64,000 bases of DNA, from assembly GCA_002914845.1 (NCBI GenBank), contig JXTC01000075.1:620430-684429 (forward strand), in the 5' to 3' direction. The position numbers and the translations under genes are program-made. The stretch is from Trema orientale. Lineage: Eukaryota; Streptophyta; Magnoliopsida; Rosales; Cannabaceae. The notes beneath the pieces are model-generated. The model made no database searches, had not been told where the DNA came from, and saw only the letters and a program-made list of their open reading frames with translations. Below, in pieces: positions 1 to 11,121 of this stretch. Position 1 is the stretch's first letter. Each line of letters opens with the position of its first letter.

Positions 1-677
1 TTCTTTTTATACTATATTAGTGACTTTTTTTTTTTCATATGTGGCTGTGTTATTCACTTTTAGTTATATTAAGATTTTTTGAGTTGGGTTTTGCTTTAGG
101 ACTAAAATTAGGATTTGATTTTTAACTTGGTTATATCAAAATTATGGTTTGATTTTTAACTTGATTATATAAAAATTATTGATTTTTTTACATAAAATAC
201 ACATATTATTCAGTTAATAATTTATTTTTAAAGGTGAAAAGTTCATGATTATTATAAGAGATTTTATATTTTAGGAATAAGCATATATGTATGTAATATA
301 TATGAAAAACATATGACAAATTTATGAAATAAATAAATAAAATATTCGAAATACCAATTATATCATTTGATTTCATACCACAAAAGGCTTTTTGTTAGAA
401 TTTGGAATGTCAAAACCCAAATTATCTAACATTAGGATGTTTTGCTATTAAAAAAAAAAAGAAGAAGAATGATATTTTGCTATAAAAAATGAGTTTAAGA
501 TTAATTTTACAAATTGATTTGGAATTCAAAGAGTTTTTGTATTAAATAGCTAAGTAACACTGTAGTTATTTTATATTATGTAACTGATCTCATTGAGAGA
601 TGAATCAAAACGCATTATTTCTTTAGCATCACAAAACTATACTCATTTCAATATTTATTGCGTATCGGCTATTGCAG
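1..677 (+). other. Presumed intron of the SDR gene
   Basis: AT-rich sequence upstream of the last IBR1-like exon, ending in a pyrimidine-containing acceptor 'ctattgcag'. No reading frame matching an SDR exon was seen on the plus strand. Nothing else is recognisable here. Confidence 0.5.
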
Positions 678-827
678 ATGAAGGCCATTGTGAGGACCAC
701 TCTACTAAAGAGGCTTGGTACCACAGAAGAGATTGCTGCTGCTACAGCATTTTTGGCTTCTGATGATGCTTCTTATATAACAGGAGAAACCCTAGTTGTG
801 GCTGGAGGGATACAATCTAGACTCTGA
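678..827 (+). CDS. IBR1: Peroxisomal short-chain dehydrogenase/reductase, last exon (IBR1/SDRa-like)
   Basis: Final coding exon of a classical short-chain dehydrogenase/reductase. It follows an acceptor 'ctattgcag' at 669-677 and runs 49 codons to TGA at 825-827. The peptide holds the conserved C-terminal SDR block: LLKRLGTTEEIA, then FLASDDASYITGETLVVAGG, where the YITG/VxGG pair closes the Rossmann fold. The last three residues are SRL, a peroxisomal targeting signal type 1. SRL on this subfamily is the known hallmark of IBR1 (SDRa), which acts in peroxisomal conversion of indole-3-butyric acid to auxin. The catalytic Ser-Tyr-Lys exons lie left of the window. Bases 1-677 look like AT-rich intron; I found no further exon there. 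Family is sure; the exact orthologue is an inference from the tail, and another DHRS4-like reductase is possible. Confidence 0.8.
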   Translation: MKAIVRTTLLKRLGTTEEIAAATAFLASDDASYITGETLVVAGGIQSRL

Positions 828-1194
828 TTATTATTATTATTGTTGTATAATATGAAAAAAAAAAAGAAAAAAGAAAACAAGCATCACGTTTGGTGTTGGT
901 ATGCATCGTATAAAATCTTCAATTTGTATTTTTGTATCAAATTGCACCGGTCCACATATATGATACAAATTAAAGTTTGTATTTATAGAATAAGAAGACA
1001 TTTCAACCCTTTAAACTCAAATAACATAAATCAGGAAAAAAAATAATTGTCAAAACTAAAAAGAGATAAGATTATTGAAAAATTTAATTTTTGTTTAAAA
1101 AAAAAAGAAAGAAAGAAAAACAAAAGCAAAAAAAAGGAGGGGGAAGGAGTTGCAAAGTCGCACTTCCCAAATAGATGGAGAAGTAGAGCCATCT

Positions 1195-1345
1195 TTTGTT
1201 TTGTTTTTTCATTTTAATTGTTTTCAATAATTTAAACTCTTTTAGTTTCAATAATTTTGTTTTTTGTTTATGTTTTATGAGTTCAAGCGTAAAAATTGTC
1301 TTTTGTTACAAACTCAAACTTCAATTTGACGATACATATAAACCG
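1195..1345. mobile_element. Fragment related to the 12.2-13.0 kb foldback element
   Basis: Shares the strings 'ttttaattgttttcaataa', 'tttaaactcttttagttt' and 'tgttttatgagttcaag' with parts of the element at 12158-13016, in similar order. It looks like a degraded, partly deleted copy of the same family. Ends were not defined. Confidence 0.45.
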
Positions 1346-1360
1346 CATAAGATTTGATAA

Positions 1361-1560
1361 AAAAATACTAATTAGTTGAATATTTTATTTGATATCAATC
1401 AAAATTATGGATTTTCTTATAAAAATGCTAAACACAGTGGTTATTATTATTATTATTATAAAAATACTAAGTAATTGAATATTTGATTTCAATGAAAATT
1501 ATGGATTTTCTTATAAAAATGCTAAACACAGTGGTTATTATTGTTATTATTATTATTATT
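1361..1560. repeat. Tandem duplication, two ~99-bp units
   Basis: Unit 1 (1361-1459) and unit 2 (1460-1560) both read from 'aaaaatacta' through 'aaaattatggattttctta' to 'gctaaacacagtggttatta', with a TTA/TAT microsatellite at each junction. They differ by only a few substitutions and a short indel, so the duplication is young. No coding potential. Confidence 0.85.
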
Positions 1561-2345
1561 ATTTCCTCTTCTATTTTCTTAATTGAGTGTTCCATTTATG
1601 TACTTATTTAGTTGTTTTCTCGTTGGTCAATAGAAATTAGCCTCGAGTGTGGTTGTGAGTTCCATCCAAACTGAAGAATATCCCAACAAGCTGAGAATAT
1701 TTAAATTCATGATAAATGATCCTATTGATTCCTAAACTACATTAAAATTCTTGTTTTGGTTCTTAAACTCTAACTTTTGTTATTTTAGTCTTTAAATTAT
1801 TAAAAAATTTCATTTTAATTATTTTTTTATTATATATTTTGTTTTATTCTTAAAACAAAATAAATACACGAGATACGCGTACTCTTATGTTGTACTTATT
1901 TCATATGTAAAAGCATATACCAATATTATAAAAAAATTAGAGTACAAATTGAAGCACTTCAAAAATTATTGGTTGCATAAAAATTAGCTACACATTAGAT
2001 AAGAATGCATCTTTTGAACTGTACAAAATGTGATATTTTGCTAAAACTAACAAGATAGAAGGACAAATGCATTTAATGTACTCTTTGTATTAAAATTCAA
2101 ATAGAATGTATAAAGGACTGAAATGATACATTTTTAATAGTTAAAAGACTAATATAAAAATTTTTAAATTTTAAGAAGAATTTTCCCACAACTTTTGGAC
2201 GGAGAGTCATTTATTAAATTAGAAGTATTATTGTAGTGTGTTTACTATAGTTCCATAAACTTAAATATAGTTAAATTCATTAATTGATGTACTTAAGATC
2301 TCTATAAATTACTATTTACTATAACAAAATCGAAATATAAATTAA

Positions 2346-2872
2346 ATAAAGAGTTAATTACGTAATAGCTCATAAATTATACTCATTTTACCACTTTGGC
2401 CTCCAAATTTCAACTTACATTTTCTAATGATTCTGAATTATACAATTGTTACACTAATGGCTCATTTATCACAAATTATTAGTTTTTTAACAAAAAAAAA
2501 AGATATTATTTATTTCTCTGGTCAGAACTCGTTCTTAGCCATAGTTACAAATTATATACTTTGCACATAACTCATTTCTGTTAAAAATTTAACAATTTGG
2601 TGAAAGAAAGAAAAAAAAGGCATTATTACAATAATCGCATAAGTCTTAATAGTCCACTTTGTAATCTGAAAATTCAGAATCTCATTCTTGACCATAGTTA
2701 TCAAAATGTATACTTTGTAATGAATTATTCTGTTAAATATTTAACAGTTTTAACAAAATGGTCATTTTTTGCAATAATTACATAATTCAGTGACCATTAT
2801 TATGTAAGATATTTAGAGACTAAAGTAATACAACATGTATAATTCCGAGACAACTCAAAGGCTATTAATATA
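2346..2872. mobile_element. Diverged inverted-repeat element with an internal direct repeat
   Basis: The left end (AATAGCTCATAAATTATAC...) resembles the reverse complement of the right end (AATAGCCTTTGAGTTG...) over roughly 100 bp, with matching landmarks such as TGAATTATRYAATTRTT. Inside, a block beginning 'cagaactcgttcttagccat' (about 2523) recurs as 'cagaatctcattcttgacca' (about 2679), giving a diverged direct repeat of about 120 bp. This is the structure of an old non-autonomous transposon. No clear target duplication was found. Confidence 0.5.
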
Positions 2873-3874
2873 TTTAACTTTCTAGAAAAGTGAGTCAAAT
2901 AGTACACCGATTAATCCAAATCATTTCAGATCTTTTTCATGGACGGTTTTTGTCACACCTTGATGATTTTTTCTGGTTCTATTTCCGTAGAAAGTAATTA
3001 TTCCAATAGGTCTGAGGTGCAAAATATATTTGAATCTCATAGTTTTATTTACTTCCTCCTCAAGTCAAGGCCCTCGGCCCCTCACCTCTGAGCTGGCTCC
3101 CCGCCTGGTTTTAGCGCCAACACGGCATTCGGGAGATTCATTACAAAGAAAGATGCCTTCGTAGTGTATTTTCTGAGTAAAATTTTATCGTTATTCGTTA
3201 GTACATCTACGATAGCTTCATAATATATATTACAAGTGTGACGTAATCGTGTACTAATGTATCAGAATCAAACAATTTATAAATACGATAGTGACTTAGT
3301 AGTCGGTAGAGTGCATTTTTCAGGTCAAAGAAAACCCTTGTAAAATATGATGAGATCTAATTATAATACACTCGGAAACACAATGGAATAAATAATAAAA
3401 TTTGATGAGAAGCTTAGATTTACATGCATGTGCTAAGAATATTAACATCGTTCAAATCCCCACTAGTAGTTACACAAAATCAAATAGAGGTAAACGATGA
3501 AGGATTAAAGAAAACAAGAAAAACACTCCATTTTTCGTACTAAATTTTTAGCACAAACCAAGCAACCATTTCCGAACCCTTTAGGGCATTCTCTATGACT
3601 TTATGTACATAAAATCAGTCAAAAACTCCTTGTGGATTCTTTTAAATCTACAACTCCTGACAGCACATTAACTCATATGAGTAGACTAACACTGATTACT
3701 ATGTGACCTTAAGTCTTCTTTCTCTGCATCTTCTAGGCCATTTACACACCTAAACTGGGAAAGGAAAAGTAGAGTAGTCTACTGGTATGCGATTCTTACA
3801 TTAGTCTCACCTTTCAGATATTTACCCGTGGCATTCGACTTGCAAACAAAAGCAGAGCACGGAACTTTAAACAT

Positions 3875-6745
3875 CTATACAGGAATTACTTCTGCATCTT
3901 GATTATCATCAGACGTCAAAATAAGACCTTCGACGTAGGTTGGGAGGAGGCAACGTAACCATTGACAGCCTGTTGAGTCTGGCTCCGCTGATGGGACTAT
4001 CATTAGAACATTGTCCTGGCGTCGGACAACCCCCATCACGCTTACAGTGCTTCCTTCTTTGATATATCTGACAAGCGAGAAAAAAACATGGTTCAATGAA
4101 GGTCTTTGTTGTAGATGATACACCACTTTCTAAACTACTTGAACCATTATACAGTTGAAGAGTATTTGAATTCAAAGAAGTTGTGATGAAGATCATGAAT
4201 ATAGGAATCTACATTATTATTAATTAGATTCTTTTAGGATTATATAATTAATAAAAATATAGATTCCTATATTCATGTTCTTTGTCAAGTTGTCATACCC
4301 TTCTTTGAGGCGCATTATACGGTCATCATAAGAGAGATTGCGATCAGCTAGCCAGCGTAAAAAGCACGGAGACAACTCCCTGTTTTCTTTTGTTATATCC
4401 ACTACAGTAGATGGTTTAACAAATGGAGCAACCTTAGCTCCATGGCCAACTTTTACCAAAGCTCTCAATCCAGATTGGAAGTCTGATACATAAAAATCAG
4501 CAACGTATTTCTGTTCACAAGAGAAAACCACCATTTTCATCAATGAAATCGAAGAAAATACTTGAGAAAACCACCATTTTCATCATTCAAATTGAAGAAA
4601 ATACTTGCTGCTTTCTCTGAACATGTATGCTCGACTTAAAAATATATCAGTTCCAAAGAAGTTTCAGAGATCTGATTGATATTATCTTTTCCAATAAACA
4701 TCAATAAGTTGTATACATGGCCCAGTGTACTGTAGAAGTATGAATATAATCTAGTACCAGCGGGAACATAAAAAATGAAATCCTGGTACTACAAATATAA
4801 TTTAACATGATATTCTCCAGTTGGTACTATTACATATCTAAAGCTCATGTTATTCAAGAACATGGTCAAGTTAGTAGTTTACTACCTCTGAGTACCTAGA
4901 ACCCCATGAGAAGCAGCGGTGTCTAGGATTTGCGGACTTTCCACCCCATCCTTTATATTCATACAACTCTGTGGAAACATATACACACCTAGGTTCTTTT
5001 TGGTACGACGATTCCAAAGGAATGCTCCCACAAGTGACAACCTGCAAGAAGTGATGCACAAATTATGTTAGTTTAGTGAAATAACAAGCATAAACAGTTT
5101 AATTCAGTTCACATTCTTAATTAGTATTCAAGTAATCCGCAATAAGAGTTTACAAATATTTTTTCGTCGGGTGGTGTAAGCTAAACGCATAATAGTAGAA
5201 TAAAAGATAGCAGGCGAAATCTCAGGTGGCTTTAGCATGGACTTTCTGTCTAAAACAAACACCGAATTCTTAAAAATGGAAAGGAGTGTGGAAAATGAAA
5301 GCACATCGTTTTCCAAGCCACCTTAATGCAATTCTATCCTTCCAACTGTGAGTCTGTGACTATCAAAATGAAAAAATAGTCGGTACTTTTTCCTTGCTTT
5401 GGAAATAGACGATACACCATGCAGGTACAATTCATCTTACATCAAACATGTAACATCATTGTAATCCAAACCACGATTATTAGGTAAGATACCAATGCCA
5501 GGGCCTCTCAAATGATAAGGATAATACTATCTAGAATTCAGTCAAAAAAATGACTCCTCTGAACAAGCGCCATCACATTCCAACCCAACCCCAACTCTTT
5601 TATTTAGAATTCGGGTGTAGGATTCAGTATGTTATGACGGAAAGCGAACGAAAATAAGATAATCTACATAACAAAACTAATATGGTATAAACTCGAAAAA
5701 GCAATTTGCTAAAGTGCTAACATCAACAAGTCTTTCAATAATAAATTAAATTAGAATTAATGATTACAAAGGTGACAAAATATAAGTGTTATCTTCTCTC
5801 CTCTTTTTTTTTTTTTTTTTTTCTTCTTTTTCTTTTTGTTTTCTTCTGTAAGCATTTAGAATAATAATTAGGAAAATCAAATAAAATTTTGAAAACTCTG
5901 AGGCCTCAGCAAAATAAAATTAAATAAAATCTCAGAATTTGCATATAAAAGAAGAGGGAAAAAAAAGAAAAAAAAAAAAAGAGTGTAATTACCCCAGTAA
6001 CCTTGACGAACTGTCCATCAATGGCGCCTCTAAGCTCTGCATCAGGGTACTTGTTCACATACCCAAGTAAAATTCTCTCTTTCCAAAAGTAATTCCACAT
6101 TACAAACACCAATATCAGCACCACAGCCCCCGCCACCGACACCAGAACCAGCGCCTTCTTCGCCGCCGCCATCAGAAACGCCCCCACCAGCAAACCCATC
6201 ACCACCACAACCAGCAAAACCCACCACACCGCCTTCGAAACCCTAAAGCTCACCTTCGCCTCCTCGCTCAAGTTCGTCACGGCCGACCCGTACACCGCCT
6301 TCCCGGTCGACCCGGTGTGCTCCATATGACCCGACCTCCGCCCCAACCCACCCGAAGAACCCTGCGGGCCGGAGAACACCGGTGCCGACGTGATAAGTCC
6401 GGTGGGCTGGAGTGGCACCATGGGTCCCGAGGCTTTCTTCGGAATCGGGCCGGAGTTGGAGTGCTTGCTAACTGGGCCGGAGTTGGGCCCGGATCGGACG
6501 GATCCGCTGTTGTGCTGGGAAGACGAAGAGGGGCGTGATGTCTTGGACGAAGGAGGACCATTGGATGAGGGATCAACGACTGGGATGTCGAACATTTTCC
6601 CGAGCTCGCCGGATTTCTTAACGTCGCCGCCGGTGTACGGAATGGACCTTGACCCAATTGTGGGTTGGCGCTCCTTGAGCTGTTCGGGTCGGCCCGAGAC
6701 GTAGAGCCCGCTGCTGAGCTGGTGGGATGGAACTCGGGACCCCAT
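3875..6745 (-). CDS. SHOU4-like integral membrane protein
   Basis: Four exons on the minus strand: 6745-5993, 5041-4886, 4510-4299 and 4067-3875. All have GT..AG borders and phases that close to 437 residues. The N-terminus begins MGSRVPSHQLSSGLYVSGRP and contains YTGGDVKKSGELGKMFDIPV, the signature of the plant family that includes Arabidopsis SHOU4/SHOU4L. A Ser/Pro/Gly-rich cytosolic stretch (about 57-160) is followed by two hydrophobic helices (about 173-194 and 198-220). A conserved C-terminal domain contains VKVTGVVTCGSIPLESS, CVYVSTELYEYKGWG, DFYVSDFQSGLRALVK and EGSTVSVMGVVRR. Family members are often mislabelled 'ubiquitin-specific protease C19-related', and no protease motif is present. 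SHOU4 proteins are known to restrain exocytosis of cellulose synthases. The ATG at 6743-6745 is the first in frame. Its 5' leader has a long GA/CT repeat. Confidence 0.92.
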
Positions 6746-6790
6746 TTTCTCCAGAGAGAGAGAGAAAGAGAGAGAGAGAGTGGTGAGTTT
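6746..6790 (-). repeat. (GA/CT)n tract in the 5' leader of the SHOU4-like gene
   Basis: On the plus strand this is a run of 'gagagagagaaagagagaga' type sequence immediately upstream of the start codon, so the mRNA leader is pyrimidine-rich (CT)n. CT-rich leaders are common in plants and may act in core promoter function. Here it is simply an observed microsatellite. Confidence 0.8.
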
Positions 6791-9452
6791 AAGTGAGTGT
6801 CAGTCTGGCTGTGTAGGTGGAGAAGGTGAATGGTGTTGATGGAGTTAGAGGTGAGGGAAGAGGATTACGAAATTACCAAAATGGGTCTTGGCTTTCACAG
6901 CATCTTCTTCCCAAAAAAAATAAAAATGAAAAGTCGTTATTACGTATTAGAGGCTCACTATTCAGGAACTGATTCTTTTTTTCTTCTTTTATGTGCCCAT
7001 TTATTTAGTTGAATTCACCTTTTTAGCCCTAGATTTTATGTAATCAATGTTATGTAAATAGTTGGATTCAAATTTAGAAGTCTGATTAGTAATAGGCAAA
7101 AAGGAATATTTCAGGTAAATTTTGGTGAAGAAGATGGTATAATTTATTTTGATGTATCTAATTGGGATTGCAGTTTCTAACTAGTAATAGCCAAATATGA
7201 CGAGTTTGATTAGCATGTCTGATTTCTATTTTTATTCAATAATAATTTTCTTGGTTATAAGATCATTTAAGGGATGTAGGGGTGTATTAACTCTGATAGA
7301 GTCTAATTTAGTAAGAATTAAGTCAAATGATAGTTAATTGATGCAATAGTCTTTCACATTAAGGTAAATATGTTATTGCAAAAATAATACTAGGACGCCT
7401 GAACTTTGTAACGAAAGTTTAAGACCATATATCGTTGCATCGTGAAGAAATTTATTTGCATTCAGTATTAGTAATTTCTTAATAAGTTTAAACAATTTCG
7501 TTTAACTGATTGGAAGAAACTATAATAGAACCCTCTTTTTTAATCCCAGATAATATTTTTTATTTCTATTGAATCCAAATCATTGAATTATTACCTAAAA
7601 ATTGAAATGTTTCACATGGCAAAAACTTATTATGCACTTATCAACACACTATTGTTATTTTGATTTATATAGTTCCCTTTCCATTTAACACCTTCAATTT
7701 TAGCATTAACAATTTTTTTTACTCTCTCTCCTCCTCCCAAACGAAAAAAAAAATGAACCAGAGATGAATTGGAGAAAATTTTAAATATTTGAGATTACAA
7801 TTTTCAATTTCTCTTCTGCAACACTAAATCCGCAATTGCATAAATTCATAGACATGTTTGTAAAGATCTATTTCTTATTATTGTTTAGTTAGTTTGCTCA
7901 TTGTGGGAGGAAAAGATTCGAAGATAGATATGAATTTTTTATCAAGAAGAGAACAAAGAAAAAAAAAATGAAAAGGAATTTCAAGTCACTCTAAAATGAA
8001 AATTTTATGGGATTATTTTCGTCTTTTATGTTGTATTTCATTAAACTTCGTTCTAGATTTTCATTTTTTTATCCTATTAAGCCTTGACTTGCGATGATGA
8101 AGGACTCTGTTCAAATTATGTCTTTTTGTTTTTCTTTCTTAATGGTCAAGTGTGCTTTTAGGCCGCAAATGATGTTACTATAATCGACTTTTTTTTTATT
8201 TATTTGTCTTCTTCTTGATTCATATTCTTTTAGGAAATGTTTCCTGAAAATGCTGATCATTTTCTTTCTCGTCTTCATTTTGGCTCTTTCTTTTCTTTTC
8301 TTTTTTTTTTTTTTCTTTTTTTTTCCATTTTTTTTTTCAAACTGTCACCACCACTACTCCTCGTCCTTTCACCACCAGCGCCACTACTACAACAATCAAT
8401 CTAAAGCCTTGCCTCACCACTGACCTTGTCGCGTGACTAACCTGAAAATTACGCAAACACAAGCAGCTTCCACCTCTAGACTATTGATGGCGATGTCGAA
8501 ATTGTCAGACGGATGTCGGAGCGGATGGGATGAGGGAATCAAGACGACGGAGTGTAGGAGGGAGCAATAGCGTCAAATGCCGCATGATTTTTCTGGGAAG
8601 GTTTTAGTATGTAGTTCATTTTTTCCATTTGGGGTGAAGGTAGGGGCTAAAAAGAGGGAGACTCAAAGATTGGAGCGTTTTTCTTTTTTTTTTTTGAAAA
8701 AAAAAAAAGAATAAAAAGAAATTGTACTTAACCCTCAAATTGATGGCCTTCAATGTAAAGTTGATATAATTATGAGAAATATTACTATTGTGAGTGTTGG
8801 CAAGTGCGTTATAAGGTTTTGGTACGTAAAGCATATGAGTTGTCAAATAATAATCTAATGGCTTAGAGTATATAGTTTCACATAGGCTCAAAAAAGAGAG
8901 TTCTACAATATTATTATTAATTTCTTTAATCGCATTAGCATTTGACTAATAAGTCTTGTTATTTCCTTAAAATAAACTTTGACGTGGCAAAGAAAGAAGT
9001 AAAGTTGGATCTTTCTGAAAATAAAATATATTATCAAACTTAGAAAAAAAAAAAAAAACAAAACAAAACAATTACTTTATATCAAATTGGAAATTCACTC
9101 TCAATAATTATCTTTTGCATAATCCGAAGGTGCTGCTAAAACTCAGCTAAACTTTTTAAGACGGTGGAAGCCATTTGAAAATTTTAGTTAATTTATTTAC
9201 AACCAAAAAAAAAAAAAAGTCACTTGAAACTAATGTATTTTACATCATTAGTCTCTCATTGCTTACTCTCTCACTTGACTGTTTTAAGCAATGAAGAGGA
9301 AATGATAATAATAAATAGGATTTAACCATAGTCTCTCCTTATAATAATAATAACAAAATTCCTTAATGATGATATTTTTTTTATTAACCTTTAATGACCA
9401 TATTATTAATAATAGAAAGTTTAGAAATTAAAGAAAAAATACAATGATAGAA
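6791..9452. other. Upstream region of the SHOU4-like gene, with a transposon
   Basis: The first few hundred bases presumably hold the SHOU4-like promoter on the minus strand; no definite TATA box was assigned. From about 7526 to 8905 lies a long-terminal-repeat-free inverted-repeat transposon (separate entry). 8906-9452 is AT-rich, with poly-A tracts and no gene seen. Confidence 0.5.
7526..8905. mobile_element. Non-autonomous Mutator-like element candidate (~1.4 kb, long TIRs)
   Basis: The left end (TAGAACCCTCTTTTTTAATC, 7526) matches the reverse complement of the right end (TAGAACTCTCTTTTTTGAGC, ending 8905). Similarity continues inward for about 150 bp, including 'atgcacttatcaacacacta' against 'acgcacttgccaacactcac'. 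The interior has a more GC-rich 260-bp block (about 8340-8600) unlike the flanks. Long TIRs with a heterologous interior are typical of non-autonomous Mutator-like elements. There is no transposase reading frame. Exact ends and the target duplication are uncertain. Confidence 0.55.
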
Positions 9453-9636
9453 GGATAATACTAAGTGTATTAAAATTTGTGCTAAAGTTTTAATACCAAC
9501 ACATGTGGCACTTAAATTGGCACTATTTAATTAGTGTATTAAAACTTACTACAAATAAATTAATCATATTCATCAATTGAATATTGCCAACTTACAAATC
9601 ACATGTATTGGTATTAAAAATTTAGTAGCATTATCC
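9453..9636. mobile_element. MITE with imperfect terminal inverted repeats
   Basis: Begins GGATAATACTAAGTGTATTA and ends so that the reverse complement reads GGATAATGCTACTAAATTTT. Both arms then share TTTTAATACCAA(C/T)ACATGTG. The element is 184 bp without coding capacity. The superfamily was not assigned because the flanking duplication is unclear. Confidence 0.7.
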
Positions 9637-10008
9637 ACGATAAAAATGTTAAAGATAAGTTAATAACAAAAGAGTGAAGAGGTGGTCAATAGTTAAAAAA
9701 AAAAAAAAAATGATGCGATAATTAGTCATGTTCGAATAACCAAGAGGTCCAAAACTTTGGGTCCCACTCCCACATGGGGTTTGGTGCTTCGGTACATGGG
9801 TCTCTACAAATAATACAATGTAGATCTCTCTTCTCTGCAGATCCTATGCGGTGCATCATCTACATGCTTCATCACCAAAGATGATCAACCAAAGATGATC
9901 ATGAGATGTTTAATCAATGATCAGGACGCATCGAATCCCAATAATTATTTTACGGGTGGGTCCACCCCTCTGTGTACTCTCATACGCATTCTTTTTTATA
10001 TTTTTATT

Positions 10009-10180
10009 GGGCGCGTCTACAGTAGGGACGCCCCTACGTAGGGCCCTGTCTATTCACCGTTGGATGGGAATCTGTATATAAATAGATTCTCCACAGATTC
10101 CCGTTATTCTCCACAGATTCCCATCCAACGATAATTAAGACATGATCCTACGTAGGGACACCCCTACCGTAGCCATCCCC
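10009..10180. mobile_element. 172-bp foldback MITE, copy 1
   Basis: Starts GGGCGCGTCTACAGTAGGG and ends ...CCGTAGCCATCCCC. The two halves are near-complementary: 'caccgttggatgggaatctg' in the left arm pairs with 'cagattcccatccaacg' in the right. A perfect 9-bp duplication 'atttttatt' flanks it (10000-10008 and 10181-10189). The 9-bp duplication and GC-rich TIRs point to a Mutator-superfamily MITE. No coding capacity. Confidence 0.88.
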
Positions 10181-10556
10181 ATTTTTATTATTACAAAATA
10201 AGCCTTGAATGAAATTATTAGCTTATGCATAACCTTCCCACTATTTTTTTTGAAGAAGTTCTGCAATGAGTAAAATGAAGATGGTAAGATATATATTGAT
10301 GAAAAGAAAGGAAGCAAATAATTATAAACATAATTATAAAAAAAACTAAAATAATTTACAGTGATGCTTAGATTGAACATCACTATTTTTTATTGTAATG
10401 TTCAGAAAGCTTCTAAATTCTTTAGGTAAAAGATGGTTGAGAAGAACGAAGAAGAATAAAAAAGAAGAGAATTCTTACGAGTAAGAGAAAGCGTATGAGG
10501 GAGAGGTGAGGAAAAAGAAAAAGAAAATAAATTAAGGAATAATTTTAAAAAAATAA

Positions 10557-10728
10557 GGGCGCGTCTACAGTAGGGGCGCCCCTATGTAGGGCTCTGTCTA
10601 TTCACCGTTGGATGAGAATCTGTATATAAATAGATTCTCCACAGATTCCCGTTATTCCCCACAGATTCTCATCCAACGGTAATTAAGGCATGACCCTACG
10701 TAGGGACGCCCCTACCGTAGTCATCTCC
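10557..10728. mobile_element. 172-bp foldback MITE, copy 2
   Basis: Same family, length and orientation as the copy at 10009, with only scattered differences. It is flanked by its own perfect 9-bp duplication 'aaaaaataa' (10548-10556 and 10729-10737), so it is an independent insertion rather than part of a segmental duplication. Confidence 0.88.
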
Positions 10729-10763
10729 AAAAAATAAAGGTATAAAAAGTAGTAATTAAATTA

Positions 10764-10936
10764 AGGGCGCGTCTACAGTAGGGGCGCCCCTACGTAGGGC
10801 CCTGTCTATTCACCGTTGGATGAGAATCTGTATATAAATAGATTCTCCACAGATTCTCGTTATTCCCCACAGATTCCCATCCAACGATAATTAAGGCATG
10901 ACCCTGCGTAGGGACGCCTCTACCGTAGCCATCCCC
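10764..10936. mobile_element. 172-bp foldback MITE, copy 3
   Basis: Third copy, only 35 bp after copy 2 and in the same orientation. It is flanked by the 9-bp duplication 'attaaatta' (10755-10763 and 10937-10945). One extra A precedes the GGGCGCG start. Very similar in sequence to copy 2. Confidence 0.86.
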
Positions 10937-10961
10937 ATTAAATTATATTTTAAATAAGAAT

Positions 10962-11121
10962 AATGCTATAGGGCACCACAGTAATGTGTCAGTCTGTCAC
11001 TGGCTAATCATAATTATAATTTAAGTGGAACCCATATGGGACCCAATTTATTAATTAAATCATCCAGTAACAAACAGACATGTCACTGTGGTGCTGGGCA
11101 CCACTGGTGCTCCATAGCATT
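10962..11121. mobile_element. MITE of a second family
   Basis: Left arm AATGCTATAGGGCACCACAG; the reverse complement of the right arm reads AATGCTATGGAGCACCAGTG, with further matches (CACCACAGTGACATGTCTGT against CACCACAGTAATGTGTCAGT). About 160 bp, AT-rich centre, no coding capacity. It sits 25 bp after MITE copy 3. Confidence 0.75.

Larger units (their letters stand above)
828..3874. other. Intergenic region between two convergent genes
   Basis: About 3 kb of AT-rich DNA separates the IBR1-like stop from the SHOU4-like stop on the opposite strand, so it holds both 3' untranslated regions and no promoter is required. It contains a fragment related to the 12158-13016 foldback element (about 1195-1345), a 99-bp tandem duplication (1361-1560), a diverged inverted-repeat element (about 2346-2872) and a short GC-rich patch near 3062-3140. 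No credible coding sequence was seen; the two short ORFs at 840 and 2597 are low-complexity. Confidence 0.6.

Noticed and set aside
6277..6704. ORFs of 73-126 codons on both strands within exon 1 of the SHOU4-like gene
   Set aside because: Shadows of a GC-rich coding exon whose correct frame carries the family signature and two membrane helices.
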